From TMP-7 sp038212445 (GTDB lineage Bacteria > Acidobacteriota > Terriglobia > Bryobacterales > Bryobacteraceae), in the NCBI GenBank assembly GCA_038212445.1, contig JBBQUM010000033.1:1-64000 (forward strand): 64,000 nucleotides of DNA, written 5' to 3'. A model generated the notes under the pieces. The model was not told where the DNA came from. It did no database searches and saw only the letters and a program-made list of their open reading frames with translations. Of this stretch, positions 43,642 to 52,752 are shown piece after piece (positions within the stretch are counted from its first letter, which is position 1; every line of letters starts with the position of its first letter). The position numbers were made by a program, and so were the translations under genes.

Positions 43642-45699
43642 ATGTATCGCACCTTCTTTTCCTTATTTTTCCTTTCATCTATCGCCTCGTTTGGGCAGAA
43701 CTTTCTCAACTGTACGGCAGCGGCAAATCCGCCGCTGGTCAGGCTGGAAGGGATTGCCGAGCGCACCGGGGACGTCACGTTCTCGTGCACCGGCGGACAG
43801 CCGAACGCGGTGATCACTGGCAACCTGGTCATTTTTCTTTCGGTAAATGTCACAAATCACGTTTTGCCGGACGGCGGTGCAGATGTGATTCTCACGGTTA
43901 ACGGCGCTCCAGCGAACGTGGCCGGACGAGTGACCGCAGCCAATGCCGTGACTTTCAACGGCCTATCGTTCGCGCTTACGCCGCAGGGGACGACGGAGTT
44001 GCGCCTGCAGAATTTGCGAGGCAACGCGAGTCAGTTGATTGGCCAGCCGGCGCGTCCAATTATGCTGCAGGCGAGTTTCACGGGCGGGTCGCTGCTGACG
44101 TTCACCACCAATCAATTCTCGGTGGGCGTGCCGCAGAGAGCGCTGTTTGCGACTTCGGCCGGGCGGCTGATTTGCGCACAAACCGGGTCGCCGCTGCCGT
44201 CGACGCTGGCGTTCGCGAACCTGGTAGCAGCAGGGACCACGTATTCCTCCACGCGTATCACCGAGGGATTTGCGACGGCGTTCGCGCCGAAGAGCGACAT
44301 CAGCAATCAGAACGCCGATTCGGGAGTGCGTGTGATTTCCACTTACTCCGGCTTCCCGGCGGGTGCGCGACTCTTTGTACCGGACGTGATCGCGGGCTCT
44401 GACGCTGACCGCCCGACGTCGACTGGCGATTTCGGCCAGACTGTCTCGGCGGGCGCATACACGCCTGGAAAAGGCCAACTGCTGCTGGTGCGCGTGATTG
44501 GCGCCGACGCATCGGGTGCGGGCGGAACTGTGGCGCAGAGCGCGCTTGGAGCAGTCAGCGAACTTGCGCTCGCTAACGGCACGGCCACTGTGGTGTACGA
44601 AGTGGTGGACTCGAGCACCACCGTCCGCGAGAGCGCCGCGCTGCCGGTGTTTCTGGGAGTGGCACCGAATGGTCCAACGGCGGTAACGGATTCGAGCGTA
44701 AATCTGGCGCCGGTGTCGACGGTGGTGACCGCCGGCAGCGCGCCGATTCCGCGATTCATCTCCATCACGCCGGACACTGACTGCACGGGGTTGGCGGACT
44801 GCTCAGCATCGTATTTTCCGCATCTCGCGGTAGGCGTATCGAGCCTTCGCCTGGTGACGGGCAGCGCGGCGACGGGCTACATTCCGGTGAGGAATGGCGG
44901 TTCGGGCACACTGGTCTTCAGCGCCAGCACGAGCGCATCGTACCTTACGCTGTCGCCGTCGCAGGGTGTGAACAACGGGACGATTCGCGTGGACCTGAAT
45001 CCGAACGCGGGCTTGACGCCGGGCGTCTACAACACGGCGATCGTAATCGATGGAGGTCCTGCGGCTGGACAGCAGGTGATTCCGGTGACGGCGGTTGTCG
45101 ATCCTCCAGGAGGCGGGGCGGTTGTGCCGACGGTCGGCTCGGTGGCGAGCGCGGCAAATGGAGCGATCACGGCGGTGGTGCCTGGGTCGATCGCGAGCAT
45201 CTACGGATCGGGCTTCACCGGCAAGATGATCGTGGCAACGTTTGACGGCGCGCCGGGGACGGTGTTGTTCTCAAACGACACGCAAGTGAACGTCGCGGTG
45301 CCTCATGGAATCGCAGGAAAGTCGAAGGCGCAACTGGTGCTTTCGGTCGACGGCAGGCAAAGCAGTCCGCTGATGGTGGATGTGGCGGCGTCGGCTCCGG
45401 CGATCTTCCCTGGGGCGGTGCTTAATCAGGACTGGTCGCCCAATGGCGTGTCGGCGACGGCGGCTGTAGGGTCGGTGCTGCAGATCTTCGCGACGGGACT
45501 GCCGGCGACCGGGACCATCACAGCGAAGGTGCACGATCGCGTGATTGCGGTTCCGGCCTATGCGGGACCGGCACCGGGGCTGCCTGGAGTCCAGCAGGTG
45601 AACGTAGTAATTCCTGCGGACCTGCCGGCGATGCAGACTTACGTCTACGTGTGCGGCGGCGACATTTGCAGTCCAGCAGAGAAAATCTGGATTCGCTAG
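43642..45699 (+). CDS. Large secreted protein with a TIGR03437-like C-terminus
   Basis: The 685-residue protein has a signal peptide (about 1-19, ending SFGQ). The first 380 residues are beta-rich with no family I can name. A BACON-like region follows (about 395-490; YLTLSPSQGVNNGTIRVDLNP). Residues about 500-680 match what is known as the Solibacter C-terminal domain: SIASIYGSGFTG, NDTQVNVAVPHGIAGKS, QSSPLMVDVAASAPAIFP and GVQQVNVVIPADLP. These extracellular proteins are common in Solibacter-like genomes and of unknown function. It meets the convergent glycoside hydrolase with overlapping stops. Confidence 0.85.
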   Translation: MYRTFFSLFFLSSIASFGQNFLNCTAAANPPLVRLEGIAERTGDVTFSCTGGQPNAVITGNLVIFLSVNVTNHVLPDGGADVILTVNGAPANVAGRVTAANAVTFNGLSFALTPQGTTELRLQNLRGNASQLIGQPARPIMLQASFTGGSLLTFTTNQFSVGVPQRALFATSAGRLICAQTGSPLPSTLAFANLVAAGTTYSSTRITEGFATAFAPKSDISNQNADSGVRVISTYSGFPAGARLFVPDVIAGSDADRPTSTGDFGQTVSAGAYTPGKGQLLLVRVIGADASGAGGTVAQSALGAVSELALANGTATVVYEVVDSSTTVRESAALPVFLGVAPNGPTAVTDSSVNLAPVSTVVTAGSAPIPRFISITPDTDCTGLADCSASYFPHLAVGVSSLRLVTGSAATGYIPVRNGGSGTLVFSASTSASYLTLSPSQGVNNGTIRVDLNPNAGLTPGVYNTAIVIDGGPAAGQQVIPVTAVVDPPGGGAVVPTVGSVASAANGAITAVVPGSIASIYGSGFTGKMIVATFDGAPGTVLFSNDTQVNVAVPHGIAGKSKAQLVLSVDGRQSSPLMVDVAASAPAIFPGAVLNQDWSPNGVSATAAVGSVLQIFATGLPATGTITAKVHDRVIAVPAYAGPAPGLPGVQQVNVVIPADLPAMQTYVYVCGGDICSPAEKIWIR

Positions 45700-47156
45700 T
45701 TTCGCTTCAAACGCAGCGCAATTGAGCTCTGGAACTCCGGCGAGTCGACGACACGCTGACCGCCGGAGTGCCTGAACTTTTCCAGCCGTTCCACAGTGCC
45801 GGTTTGGGTATTGATCCATCGACCGGTGTACTGACCGGCGGGCAGGGCGAGTGTCACTGAGGCCGGTCCGCTACCTTCGAAATACATGGCGTAGTCGTTT
45901 GCGGACGACAGCACCCGCGCATAACAACCGGCGGCGTGCTTCACGCTCTTCGAGTCAGGTTGGACGCTGGTGAGCGGCATGGAGTGCAGAAGATCGGCGA
46001 GCACGCGAAGTTGTTTGCGCAGCGCGACGCTGCCGCCGCCGGGTCCATTGGGTTCTGTATCCGTACCGTCCTCATGCCCGACGGTGAAGGAGTAGTCGAG
46101 GCTGTTAAAGCCGCTGCCGCCGGCCATCATAAAATTCCACGCCTGGCGGGCATACTTGTCGTCCACTGATCCCAGAAATCCAGTCTCGTCGTAGACCAGC
46201 GCTTTGTCGAGCCCGTAGTTATCGGTGACCGCGGCGGGATATGCGTAATGAAAGTTGACGACGCTCACACCGGGCGCGAGCGAGCGCACCGGGAACCCGA
46301 AGTTGCAGCAGTTCTGCGCGATCAAGTGCTTGTTGGGAAGGGATGACTCCTCGCTGCTGATCCACGAAGCAACGCGCGCTTGCCAGGCCATGGAGAGATC
46401 GTCGGGCAGGTCAATCGAGTTGGGGTAGCGATCGCGGGCAGGCGCCTGGAGGTACGGGTTCATGACACCACTGAGCACGGGACGATCGGACCACGGCTCG
46501 TTTTGAATCTCGATGATGACGTTGTCAAAGCTGTTGACCTCGCGGACCAGTTTGCGGGCATAGCGCTCCTGATGGGCGAGCAGATTGCCGTTGTCGAGCG
46601 TGTGCAGCTTTTTCCATTCGATGGAGTCAGTGGCACTCGTATTGTTTGCGGGATTGAGCGGGCTGATGGCCCACTGCGCTTCCTGATAATGCGAAGTGAA
46701 CAGCGTGATCTCGACAATGATGCCGCGCTGGGAGGCGCCGGCAAGAAAGTCATGGAGGCGCGTGAAGTACTCGGGATTCCAGTTCGCGAGATCGAATTTA
46801 TTGCCGCCACCCGCATAGCCAGGCGTGGCGCTGCGTGTCCAGGGAGCGATGAAGCGGCCACTGGCTGGCGCAAGCGTATTGCGCCGAATGCCGAACGACT
46901 TCGCGGGGACTTCGACATAGCTTCCGCCGAACAGCCGCGTGTAATTCATGCCGGCGGCAGATAGGGCGGCCAGATACTTCTTGTAGTCGAAGTCGGCATT
47001 GAGGACGGACCCGTAATGTTCGGCGCTGGTCACCAGCGCGATGGGCTTGCCGCGGAACAGGAAGTAGTGGCGGTTGGCGGGATGGAGGGAGATAGGGGTG
47101 GCCGCGTGTGTCCACTGGAGGAGGATGAGGACGAGTGCGGCTGCGCGAAGCGTCAT
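45696..47156 (-). CDS. Secreted clan GH-A glycoside hydrolase-like protein
   Basis: The 486-residue product has a signal peptide (about 1-19). The catalytic domain is a GH-A type TIM barrel: the N-E-P motif in VIIEIQNEPW puts the acid/base at E220, and VYDETGFLG gives a nucleophile at E324. A C-terminal beta-sandwich (about 400-486) follows. The overall phrasing resembles the GH5-like and DUF4038 (apiosidase-like) groups; the substrate cannot be fixed. It is transcribed alone, tail to tail with the TIGR03437-like gene. Confidence 0.82.
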   Translation of the reverse strand: MTLRAAALVLILLQWTHAATPISLHPANRHYFLFRGKPIALVTSAEHYGSVLNADFDYKKYLAALSAAGMNYTRLFGGSYVEVPAKSFGIRRNTLAPASGRFIAPWTRSATPGYAGGGNKFDLANWNPEYFTRLHDFLAGASQRGIIVEITLFTSHYQEAQWAISPLNPANNTSATDSIEWKKLHTLDNGNLLAHQERYARKLVREVNSFDNVIIEIQNEPWSDRPVLSGVMNPYLQAPARDRYPNSIDLPDDLSMAWQARVASWISSEESSLPNKHLIAQNCCNFGFPVRSLAPGVSVVNFHYAYPAAVTDNYGLDKALVYDETGFLGSVDDKYARQAWNFMMAGGSGFNSLDYSFTVGHEDGTDTEPNGPGGGSVALRKQLRVLADLLHSMPLTSVQPDSKSVKHAAGCYARVLSSANDYAMYFEGSGPASVTLALPAGQYTGRWINTQTGTVERLEKFRHSGGQRVVDSPEFQSSIALRLKRN

Positions 47157-47279
47157 AGGCTTGTTTGTGGCGATTGTATCGTGTCGCGGATTGCAGGATA
47201 GGCGTTAAACAGACCTGAAGCTCAAGATAGCCCATTGCGTGTGATACGATATCCGCTTGTTTGGTTTGGCGAGGCATTC

Positions 47280-48689
47280 ATGAGTCCCAAGGAAGTCCTA
47301 GAGTACGCGCAGAAAGAGAATGTCAAGCAGTTCGATTTGCGCTTTACCGATCTGCCTGGCTTGCAGCAGCACGTCTCTTACCCGATCTCTCAACTAACCG
47401 AGGATTCGTTCACCGAAGGCTTCGGCATGGACGGCTCGAGCATACGCGGATGGGCAGCGATCAACGAAAGCGACATGCTGTTGATCCCGGATCCGTCGAC
47501 GGTATTTCTGGATCCTTTCATGGCAACGCGCACGTTGATCATGACGTGCGATGTAAAGGACCCGATCACGGGGCAGCGCTACGATCGTGATCCGCGCTGG
47601 ATTGCCAAGAAAGCCGAGTTGTATCTGAAGAACTCCGGCCTGGCGGACACGGCGTACTTTGGCGCGGAAGCAGAGTTCTTCATTTTCGACAACGTGCGTT
47701 TTGATCAGAACGCGCACAGCGGCTACTACTTCATTGACGCTGAAGAGGGACGCTGGAACTCGGGCCGCAAGGACAACAACCTCGGCTACAGGCCGCGATA
47801 CAAGGAAGGCTACTTCCCGGTGCCGCCGACGGATCACTACCAGGATCTGCGGGCGTCGATGGTGAACACGATGATCGACTGCGGTCTGGACATCGAGTGC
47901 CATCATCACGAAGTTGCGACCGGCGGTCAGTGTGAGATCGATCAAAAGTACGACACGCTGGTGAAGAGTGCCGACAACATGATGACGTACAAATATTGCG
48001 TCAAGAATGTTGCGTGGCAGGATGGCCGCAGCGTGACGTTCATGCCTAAGCCGCTGTTCGGCGACAACGGCAGCGGAATGCACGTGCACCAGAGCTTGTG
48101 GAAGGGCGGCAAGCCGCTGTTTGCGGGCGATCTGTATGCCGGACTGAGCCAGATGGCGCTCTGGTATATCGGCGGTTTGTTGAAGCACGCGCGGTCACTG
48201 GCTGCAATCATCGCGCCCACCACAAACAGTTATAAGCGCCTGGTGCCCGGCTATGAAGCGCCGGTGAACCTGGCGTACTCGCGGCGCAACCGTTCAGCTG
48301 CAGTGCGCATTCCGATGTACTCGGCCAGTCCGAAGGCGAAGCGTGTGGAATTCCGGCCGCCGGATCCATCGTGCAATCCTTATCTCGGATTTGCGGCGAT
48401 GATGATGGCCGGACTGGATGGGATTCTTAACAAATTGGATCCCGGCGAGTCGCTCGACAAAGACATCTACGATTTGTCGCCGGAAGAAATGAAGAACGTG
48501 CCCTCGATGCCGGCTTCGCTTGAAGAAGCGTTGAGCTGCATGGAGGAGGATCACGCGTTCCTGTTGAAGGGTGATGTATTCACCGAGGAACTGCTCGAGG
48601 CCTACATTGCTTATAAGCGGAGGGCTGAGGCGGATGCAATACGCCTGCGGCCGCATCCTTATGAGTTCGCGCTGTACTACGATATTTAA
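47280..48689 (+). CDS. glnA: Glutamine synthetase type I
   Basis: The start at 47280 (MSPKEVLEYAQKENV) has GAGG eight bases upstream; the longer frame has none. The 469-residue enzyme shows the family signatures GMDGSSIRGW, FFIFDNVRF, the metal-binding HHHEVATGGQCEI and the ATP loop SVTFMPKPLFGDNGSGMHVH. IYDLSPEEMKNVPSMP contains the tyrosine that is adenylylated in many type I enzymes, so that form of control is possible. It assimilates ammonia into glutamine. It is monocistronic, ending at a strong terminator. Confidence 0.98.
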   Translation: MSPKEVLEYAQKENVKQFDLRFTDLPGLQQHVSYPISQLTEDSFTEGFGMDGSSIRGWAAINESDMLLIPDPSTVFLDPFMATRTLIMTCDVKDPITGQRYDRDPRWIAKKAELYLKNSGLADTAYFGAEAEFFIFDNVRFDQNAHSGYYFIDAEEGRWNSGRKDNNLGYRPRYKEGYFPVPPTDHYQDLRASMVNTMIDCGLDIECHHHEVATGGQCEIDQKYDTLVKSADNMMTYKYCVKNVAWQDGRSVTFMPKPLFGDNGSGMHVHQSLWKGGKPLFAGDLYAGLSQMALWYIGGLLKHARSLAAIIAPTTNSYKRLVPGYEAPVNLAYSRRNRSAAVRIPMYSASPKAKRVEFRPPDPSCNPYLGFAAMMMAGLDGILNKLDPGESLDKDIYDLSPEEMKNVPSMPASLEEALSCMEEDHAFLLKGDVFTEELLEAYIAYKRRAEADAIRLRPHPYEFALYYDI

Positions 48690-48715
48690 CGGCTTTCCCC
48701 CAAGGCAGTACCTTC

Positions 48716-48746
48716 GGCGGGCGCCTTCGGGTGCTCGCCTTTTTTA
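48716..48746 (+). terminator. Rho-independent terminator of glnA
   Basis: GGCGGGCGCC and GGTGCTCGCC form a ten-base stem (two G-T pairs) with a stable TTCG loop, followed by TTTTTTA. It lies 27 bases after the glnA stop. Confidence 0.9.
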
Positions 48747-48785
48747 TTGCCCGCAGGTGATTTCCAGGTGGGATAGCATGAGCGC

Positions 48786-49148
48786 ATGACCGAAACTACT
48801 TCGACCGAGAGTCTTATTCCACACTCGATGGTGACCACAAGCTTCACGCTGGACGGGTATCGCATTGTCCGGAACATTGGCGTTGTGCGTGGAATTATTG
48901 TGCGCTCGCGCAGTGTCTTCGGGACGATTGGAGCCAGCCTGCAGACGCTGGTGGGCGGCGACATCACGCTGTTCACAAACCTCTGTGAGGAGACGCGGCA
49001 GCATGCGTTTGACCGCCTGCTGGTGCATGCCTCGGAGCAGGGCGCCAATGCAATTATCGGCGTACGCTACGACGCGACCGAAGTGATGCAGGGCGTAACC
49101 GAAGTGCTGTGCTACGGCACCGCGGTTAAGGTTGAGCGCAGCGCGTGA
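48786..49148 (+). CDS. YbjQ-family (UPF0145) protein
   Basis: The 120-residue product matches YbjQ over its length: MVTTSFTLDGYRIVRNIGVV, GIIVRSRSVFGTIGASLQTL, and HASEQGANAIIGVRYDATEV. YbjQ forms a pentameric barrel, sometimes described as heavy-metal binding; the function is unknown. Its stop overlaps the GTG of the next gene (GTGA), so the two are co-translated. Confidence 0.93.
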   Translation: MTETTSTESLIPHSMVTTSFTLDGYRIVRNIGVVRGIIVRSRSVFGTIGASLQTLVGGDITLFTNLCEETRQHAFDRLLVHASEQGANAIIGVRYDATEVMQGVTEVLCYGTAVKVERSA

Positions 49149-50260
49149 GGGCGGGTGCGGCAGGTTTGTTGCTGATGGCTGCCGCGACGGCCGGGGAGCC
49201 GTTTGAGTCTCGCCTGGACAGTTTATTCGCTCCGCTAACCGACGGACGCTCGCCTGGCTTCGCCGTATCGGTACGCAAGGGCGGGAAAACGGTGTACGAG
49301 CGCGTCTCTGGAGTGGCGGAGTTGCGCACGATGCGGCCGATCGACCGGCGGTCGAATTTCCGGCTGGCGTCATTCACCAAGCAGTTCACCGCAGCGAGTA
49401 TCATGCTGCTGGTTCGCGACGGGAAACTACGGTACGACCAGACGCTCGCCGATATCTTCCCCGGCTTTCCGGATTACGGCCGCAAGATCACCGTGCGGCA
49501 TTTGCTCACGCACACGGCAGGCTTGCCGGACTACGAGGACTTGATGGAGAAGTCCGGCAAGAAATGGACCGCCGAGCATCAAATTCAGGACGACGAGGTG
49601 CTTGCACTGCTCGAACACGGATCGGCGGCCTTCGCGCCGGGGACCTCGTGGTCGTACAGCAATTCAGGGTACGTGATGCTCGGGCTGATCGTCGCGAAGA
49701 TTTCCGGCATACCCTTCCCACAGTTTTTGCGTGAACGGATTTTCAGGCCGCTTTCGATGGGTAACAGCGTGGCCTACGTTGCCGGCAAGAGCGGAGTGCC
49801 GAACCGGGTTTATGGACACTCGAAGCGTAACGGGCAGTTTGTTGAAACCGATCAGAGTTCGACGTCGGCGACGCTCGGGGATGGCGGTATCTACTCGAAC
49901 CTGGCGGATCTGGCGAAGTGGGATGCCGCGCTCGACAAAGGCACGCTACTCACTCCTGCGGAGTTGAAGACTGCGCAGACCGCGGTGAAACTTGTAAACG
50001 GCGCGCCGACGCGATGGCCGGCTCAGACGGGCGACGACAATCTCAACCCCGGCAAACCGGTGGCGTACGGTTTCGGCTGGTTCCTCGATCCATTCGACGG
50101 CCAGGAACGGATGTGGCACTCCGGCACGACCACAGGGTTTCGTACGGTGATTCACCGGTTCGTCCATGACAAGATCACGGTGATCATGCTCAGCAACCGT
50201 ACCGATCTCGATGTCACAAAACTCGGCTTGGATGCGGCGGCGATCATGCTGAAGCCGTAG
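49145..50260 (+). CDS. Exported beta-lactamase-fold serine hydrolase
   Basis: The GTG at 49145 overlaps the preceding stop. The 371-residue product has a short leader (AGLLLMAAATAG) and the class C-like catalytic set: S76-F-T-K79, Y171-S-N173, and H-S-G near residue 332 in RMWHSGTTTG. Such enzymes include penicillin-binding proteins, D-aminopeptidases and esterases; no resistance role should be assumed. The 3' end overlaps the convergent WYL regulator by 17 bases. Confidence 0.92.
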   Translation: MRAGAAGLLLMAAATAGEPFESRLDSLFAPLTDGRSPGFAVSVRKGGKTVYERVSGVAELRTMRPIDRRSNFRLASFTKQFTAASIMLLVRDGKLRYDQTLADIFPGFPDYGRKITVRHLLTHTAGLPDYEDLMEKSGKKWTAEHQIQDDEVLALLEHGSAAFAPGTSWSYSNSGYVMLGLIVAKISGIPFPQFLRERIFRPLSMGNSVAYVAGKSGVPNRVYGHSKRNGQFVETDQSSTSATLGDGGIYSNLADLAKWDAALDKGTLLTPAELKTAQTAVKLVNGAPTRWPAQTGDDNLNPGKPVAYGFGWFLDPFDGQERMWHSGTTTGFRTVIHRFVHDKITVIMLSNRTDLDVTKLGLDAAAIMLKP

Positions 50261-51182
50261 CCGCGACCGCTGCCGCTTCGGCCAGTACTCGCTGCCGCAA
50301 TTTTGCCGGCGCCAGCACTTCCGCGCGAGAACCCATGCCGAGCGCGACAAAACACGCCTCGTGCTCGTCGTCAAATTGAATCTGGACGGTCACATGATCG
50401 GCGCTCTCGTCGATGATGGATGCGATGCGGCGCGTGGTGATCCATTTCGCGACTTTGCGATCGAGGCGCAGCGTGACCTCGTAGCGCGCGATCCCTTGAA
50501 ACTGCTGCATCGAGTTCTTCCACCAGGACGCGAGGTCAAACGCAGGCGGGCGCGCGCAGGCAACGTCGAGCAGTTCGGGTTGCTCGATGCGGGACACGCG
50601 GTAAGTGCGATATCCGCGCGGCGTTTGCGCCACCAGGTACCACGACGAACCTTTGGCAACGATGCCGAGCGGGTCGACGACGCGCTCCGAGCGCTCGCGA
50701 CCGGGCGGGCAGTAGTGGAAGCGCAGTTTGCGGTCGCGCGAGACGGCGTCCTGCACAACGGGCAGCGACGTCAGATCCTCGTTTGAACCGTGCCAACCTT
50801 CTATGTCGACGAATAAGCGCTGACGGATGGAGGCTGCTTTGTCCCGCAGTGCGTTGGGAAGGGCTGCCATCAGCTTCCCATAAGCGCGCTCAGCGGCGGC
50901 AGCCAGGGGAGCGTCGCCGATGATGCGCGGCTGAGCCATCATCAACCCACGCAGTTCGATTTCGTCGAGTCCGGGAACCTGAGTTCGCCAGTCCTCGTCC
51001 AGTTGCCACCCGCCGCGAGAACCGCGCAGGGCATACACGGGGACACCCGACGCGCTGAGAGCTTCCATGTCGCGATGAACCGTGCGCTCGGAGACTTCGA
51101 GACGCGAGGCGAGGTCGCGAGACGTGAGGCGTCCGTGAGCTTGAAGTTGGAGGAGCACCGAGAGGAGCCGATCTGCCTTCAC
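50244..51182 (-). CDS. WYL-domain transcriptional regulator (YafY-type)
   Basis: The 312-residue protein has an N-terminal HTH (about 1-60: LLSVLLQLQAHGRLTSRDLA, VSERTVHRDMEALSASG), then a WYL domain (about 150-215) with the defining SSWYLVAQTPRGYRTYRVSRI, and a C-terminal WCX-like part. WYL proteins bind nucleotides or nucleic-acid signals and often control DNA-damage or defence genes. It is transcribed alone on the minus strand and faces the exported protein gene at 51312 with 129 bases between, which could hold its operator. Confidence 0.92.
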   Translation of the reverse strand: MKADRLLSVLLQLQAHGRLTSRDLASRLEVSERTVHRDMEALSASGVPVYALRGSRGGWQLDEDWRTQVPGLDEIELRGLMMAQPRIIGDAPLAAAAERAYGKLMAALPNALRDKAASIRQRLFVDIEGWHGSNEDLTSLPVVQDAVSRDRKLRFHYCPPGRERSERVVDPLGIVAKGSSWYLVAQTPRGYRTYRVSRIEQPELLDVACARPPAFDLASWWKNSMQQFQGIARYEVTLRLDRKVAKWITTRRIASIIDESADHVTVQIQFDDEHEACFVALGMGSRAEVLAPAKLRQRVLAEAAAVAATASA

Positions 51183-51311
51183 AATTCATTCTCGCGCTGA
51201 ATCATGACACCTCATGGCATATATCCACCTTTTCGCATTAAGAAATCTGTTTCCGCATGAAGGTTCCCTTGTCCCAACAGACGATGCTTCTGCATCAGTG
51301 GAGAAAACAAG

Positions 51312-51776
51312 ATGAGACAACAAACCAGAAAGCTGTTCGGAATGGGAGCGGGGCTTGCCGTGCTCTCCTTATTCATGTCGGCGGGGATGTTGACCGCGGA
51401 AGACGGAAAAGGCGGCGGGGGTGGCGGTAACAATAACAACAATGCGAGCGAAGTACGTCTGCGGACGCAACTCGCCGGTGCCGCGATCACGGGACAGACG
51501 CCCTCGGGCCATGCTGACTTCCGCCTGGAGTCGTCGCGAAACCGTTCGCGGCTGAACGTGGAAGTGGAGCACGTCAACCTGCAGGATGGAACGATGCTGG
51601 ACGTGGCCGTGGTCCACGCAGGGGTGTCGACCAAGGTGGGAACAATCAAACTCAAGCTGGGATTCGGCGAACTCGAGTTGAACTCGCAGGACGGCGACAC
51701 GGTGCCCGCGGTTGTTAGCGGCGACATGGTGACGGTGAGCAACGCCGGCAGTCCGATCCTCTCTGGAGTCTTTTAA
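51312..51776 (+). CDS. Small exported beta-rich protein of unknown function
   Basis: The 154-residue product has a leader (about 1-29, ending MLTAEDG), then a low-complexity linker of six Gly and five Asn (about 34-44), and a beta-rich domain of about 100 residues (QLAGAAITGQTPSGHADFRL, GTMLDVAVVHAGVSTKVGTI). I know the domain only as a recurrent acidobacterial hypothetical. A terminator follows, so the gene is monocistronic. Confidence 0.78.
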   Translation: MRQQTRKLFGMGAGLAVLSLFMSAGMLTAEDGKGGGGGGNNNNNASEVRLRTQLAGAAITGQTPSGHADFRLESSRNRSRLNVEVEHVNLQDGTMLDVAVVHAGVSTKVGTIKLKLGFGELELNSQDGDTVPAVVSGDMVTVSNAGSPILSGVF

Positions 51777-51786
51777 GCCCCTGAAC

Positions 51787-51820
51787 GGGACCGTCGCGCG
51801 CTGGGCGGTCCCTATTTTCT
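51787..51820 (+). terminator. Terminator of the small exported protein gene
   Basis: GGGACCG and CGGTCCC form a seven-base stem around a GC-rich loop, followed by TATTTTCT, ten bases after the stop. Confidence 0.75.
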
Positions 51821-51865
51821 AAAACATGACAGGCTTTGTCATATTTAGAGCCGTACGATGTAGGC

Positions 51866-52372
51866 ATGCAGCTTACTGAGTTTTTCCTGGCGCAACTGGA
51901 GCGTGAGGCAAAGGGTACGCGAAAGGCGCTGGAGCGTGTACCCATAGGCAAGAACGATTGGAAACCGCACGAGAAGTCGATGCCGCTGGGCTATCTGGCG
52001 GCTTTGGTGGCGCGGATGCCGGCCTGGATCGGGATGATGGTGAACGCCGATGAACACGACATCAACCCACCCGGCGGATCGCCGTACAAACCGAAAGCCG
52101 CGGAGACGAATGCGGAATTACTGAAGAGCTTCGAGGAGTCGATGGATGAGGCACGCGCGGCACTCCAGAACACCAGCGACGATCATCTGATGAAGACCTG
52201 GCGAATGCTGTACGGCGGACAGGTAGTGAGCGAGCAGGTGCGCCACGTCGCCATTACCGACGCGGTGTTCACGCACCTGGCGCATCATCGCGGACAGTTG
52301 ACCGTGTATTTGCGCTTGAACGATGCGGCTGTGCCGGCCATCTACGGACCGTCCGCCGACGAGCGGTTCTAG
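51866..52372 (+). CDS. DinB-fold protein
   Basis: The ATG at 51866 (MQLTEFFLAQLEREAKGTRK) gives a normal DinB-length product of 168 residues. The four-helix pattern is visible, with the usual histidine triad equivalents in KPHEKSMPLGYLAALVAR, RHVAITDAVFTHLAHHRGQL and a C-terminal PAIYGPSADE, the last being typical of the DUF1569/DinB branch. DinB-like enzymes are metal- and thiol-dependent transferases or stress proteins. The stop overlaps the convergent DUF3037 gene by four bases. Confidence 0.87.
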   Translation: MQLTEFFLAQLEREAKGTRKALERVPIGKNDWKPHEKSMPLGYLAALVARMPAWIGMMVNADEHDINPPGGSPYKPKAAETNAELLKSFEESMDEARAALQNTSDDHLMKTWRMLYGGQVVSEQVRHVAITDAVFTHLAHHRGQLTVYLRLNDAAVPAIYGPSADERF

Positions 52373-52752
52373 GCGACTAACCGCCCGAACAGATCTGCGA
52401 GCGTTTTCTCCGGCGCCGCGGTGAGGCCGCTGTGCACTTGCGACACCTGGATCACGGTGCTTCGCGGCGACACAAGCCAGTAAAAACGTTCACGCGCAGG
52501 CATACGCGCGATGGGGCCGCCGTCGGGCGCGCCCGCACAGATGCGCGCAATCGCATCCAGGTGGCGCATGACAACCTCGACGTCGATGCCGGGAGAGAGC
52601 GCGATGAGCCGGGCGGGGTCGACGGCGATGCGCGCCCCGAGAAAGGCACACTCCATGGAGAAGACGATCACACCGGCGTTGATGAATTCCTCGCGGTCGA
52701 CACGCGGGACTACGCGGAGGGTGGCGTAATCATACGAGACGAGCGCGCGCAT
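52369..52752 (-). CDS. DUF3037 protein, partner of the HipA-like kinase
   Basis: The 127-residue protein has the DUF3037 pattern: YDYATLRVVPRVDREEFINA at the start, then AGVIVFSMECAFLGARI and the middle ARERFYWLVSPRSTVIQ. It begins 23 bases before the end of the HipA-like gene and should be translationally coupled to it. DUF3037 genes regularly occur next to HipA-like kinase genes in diverse bacteria (family knowledge); the role is unknown. Confidence 0.87.
   Translation of the reverse strand: MRALVSYDYATLRVVPRVDREEFINAGVIVFSMECAFLGARIAVDPARLIALSPGIDVEVVMRHLDAIARICAGAPDGGPIARMPARERFYWLVSPRSTVIQVSQVHSGLTAAPEKTLADLFGRLVA

Noticed and set aside
49145..50260. Antibiotic-resistance beta-lactamase
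   Set aside because: The catalytic triad is that of the broad class C/esterase fold, most of whose environmental members are not resistance enzymes; nothing nearby supports resistance.
51408..51445. Gly/Asn-coding low-complexity stretch as a slippage site
   Set aside because: The DNA is mixed GGC/GGG and AAC/AAT codons rather than a long homopolymer, so it looks like a flexible linker, not a contingency locus.
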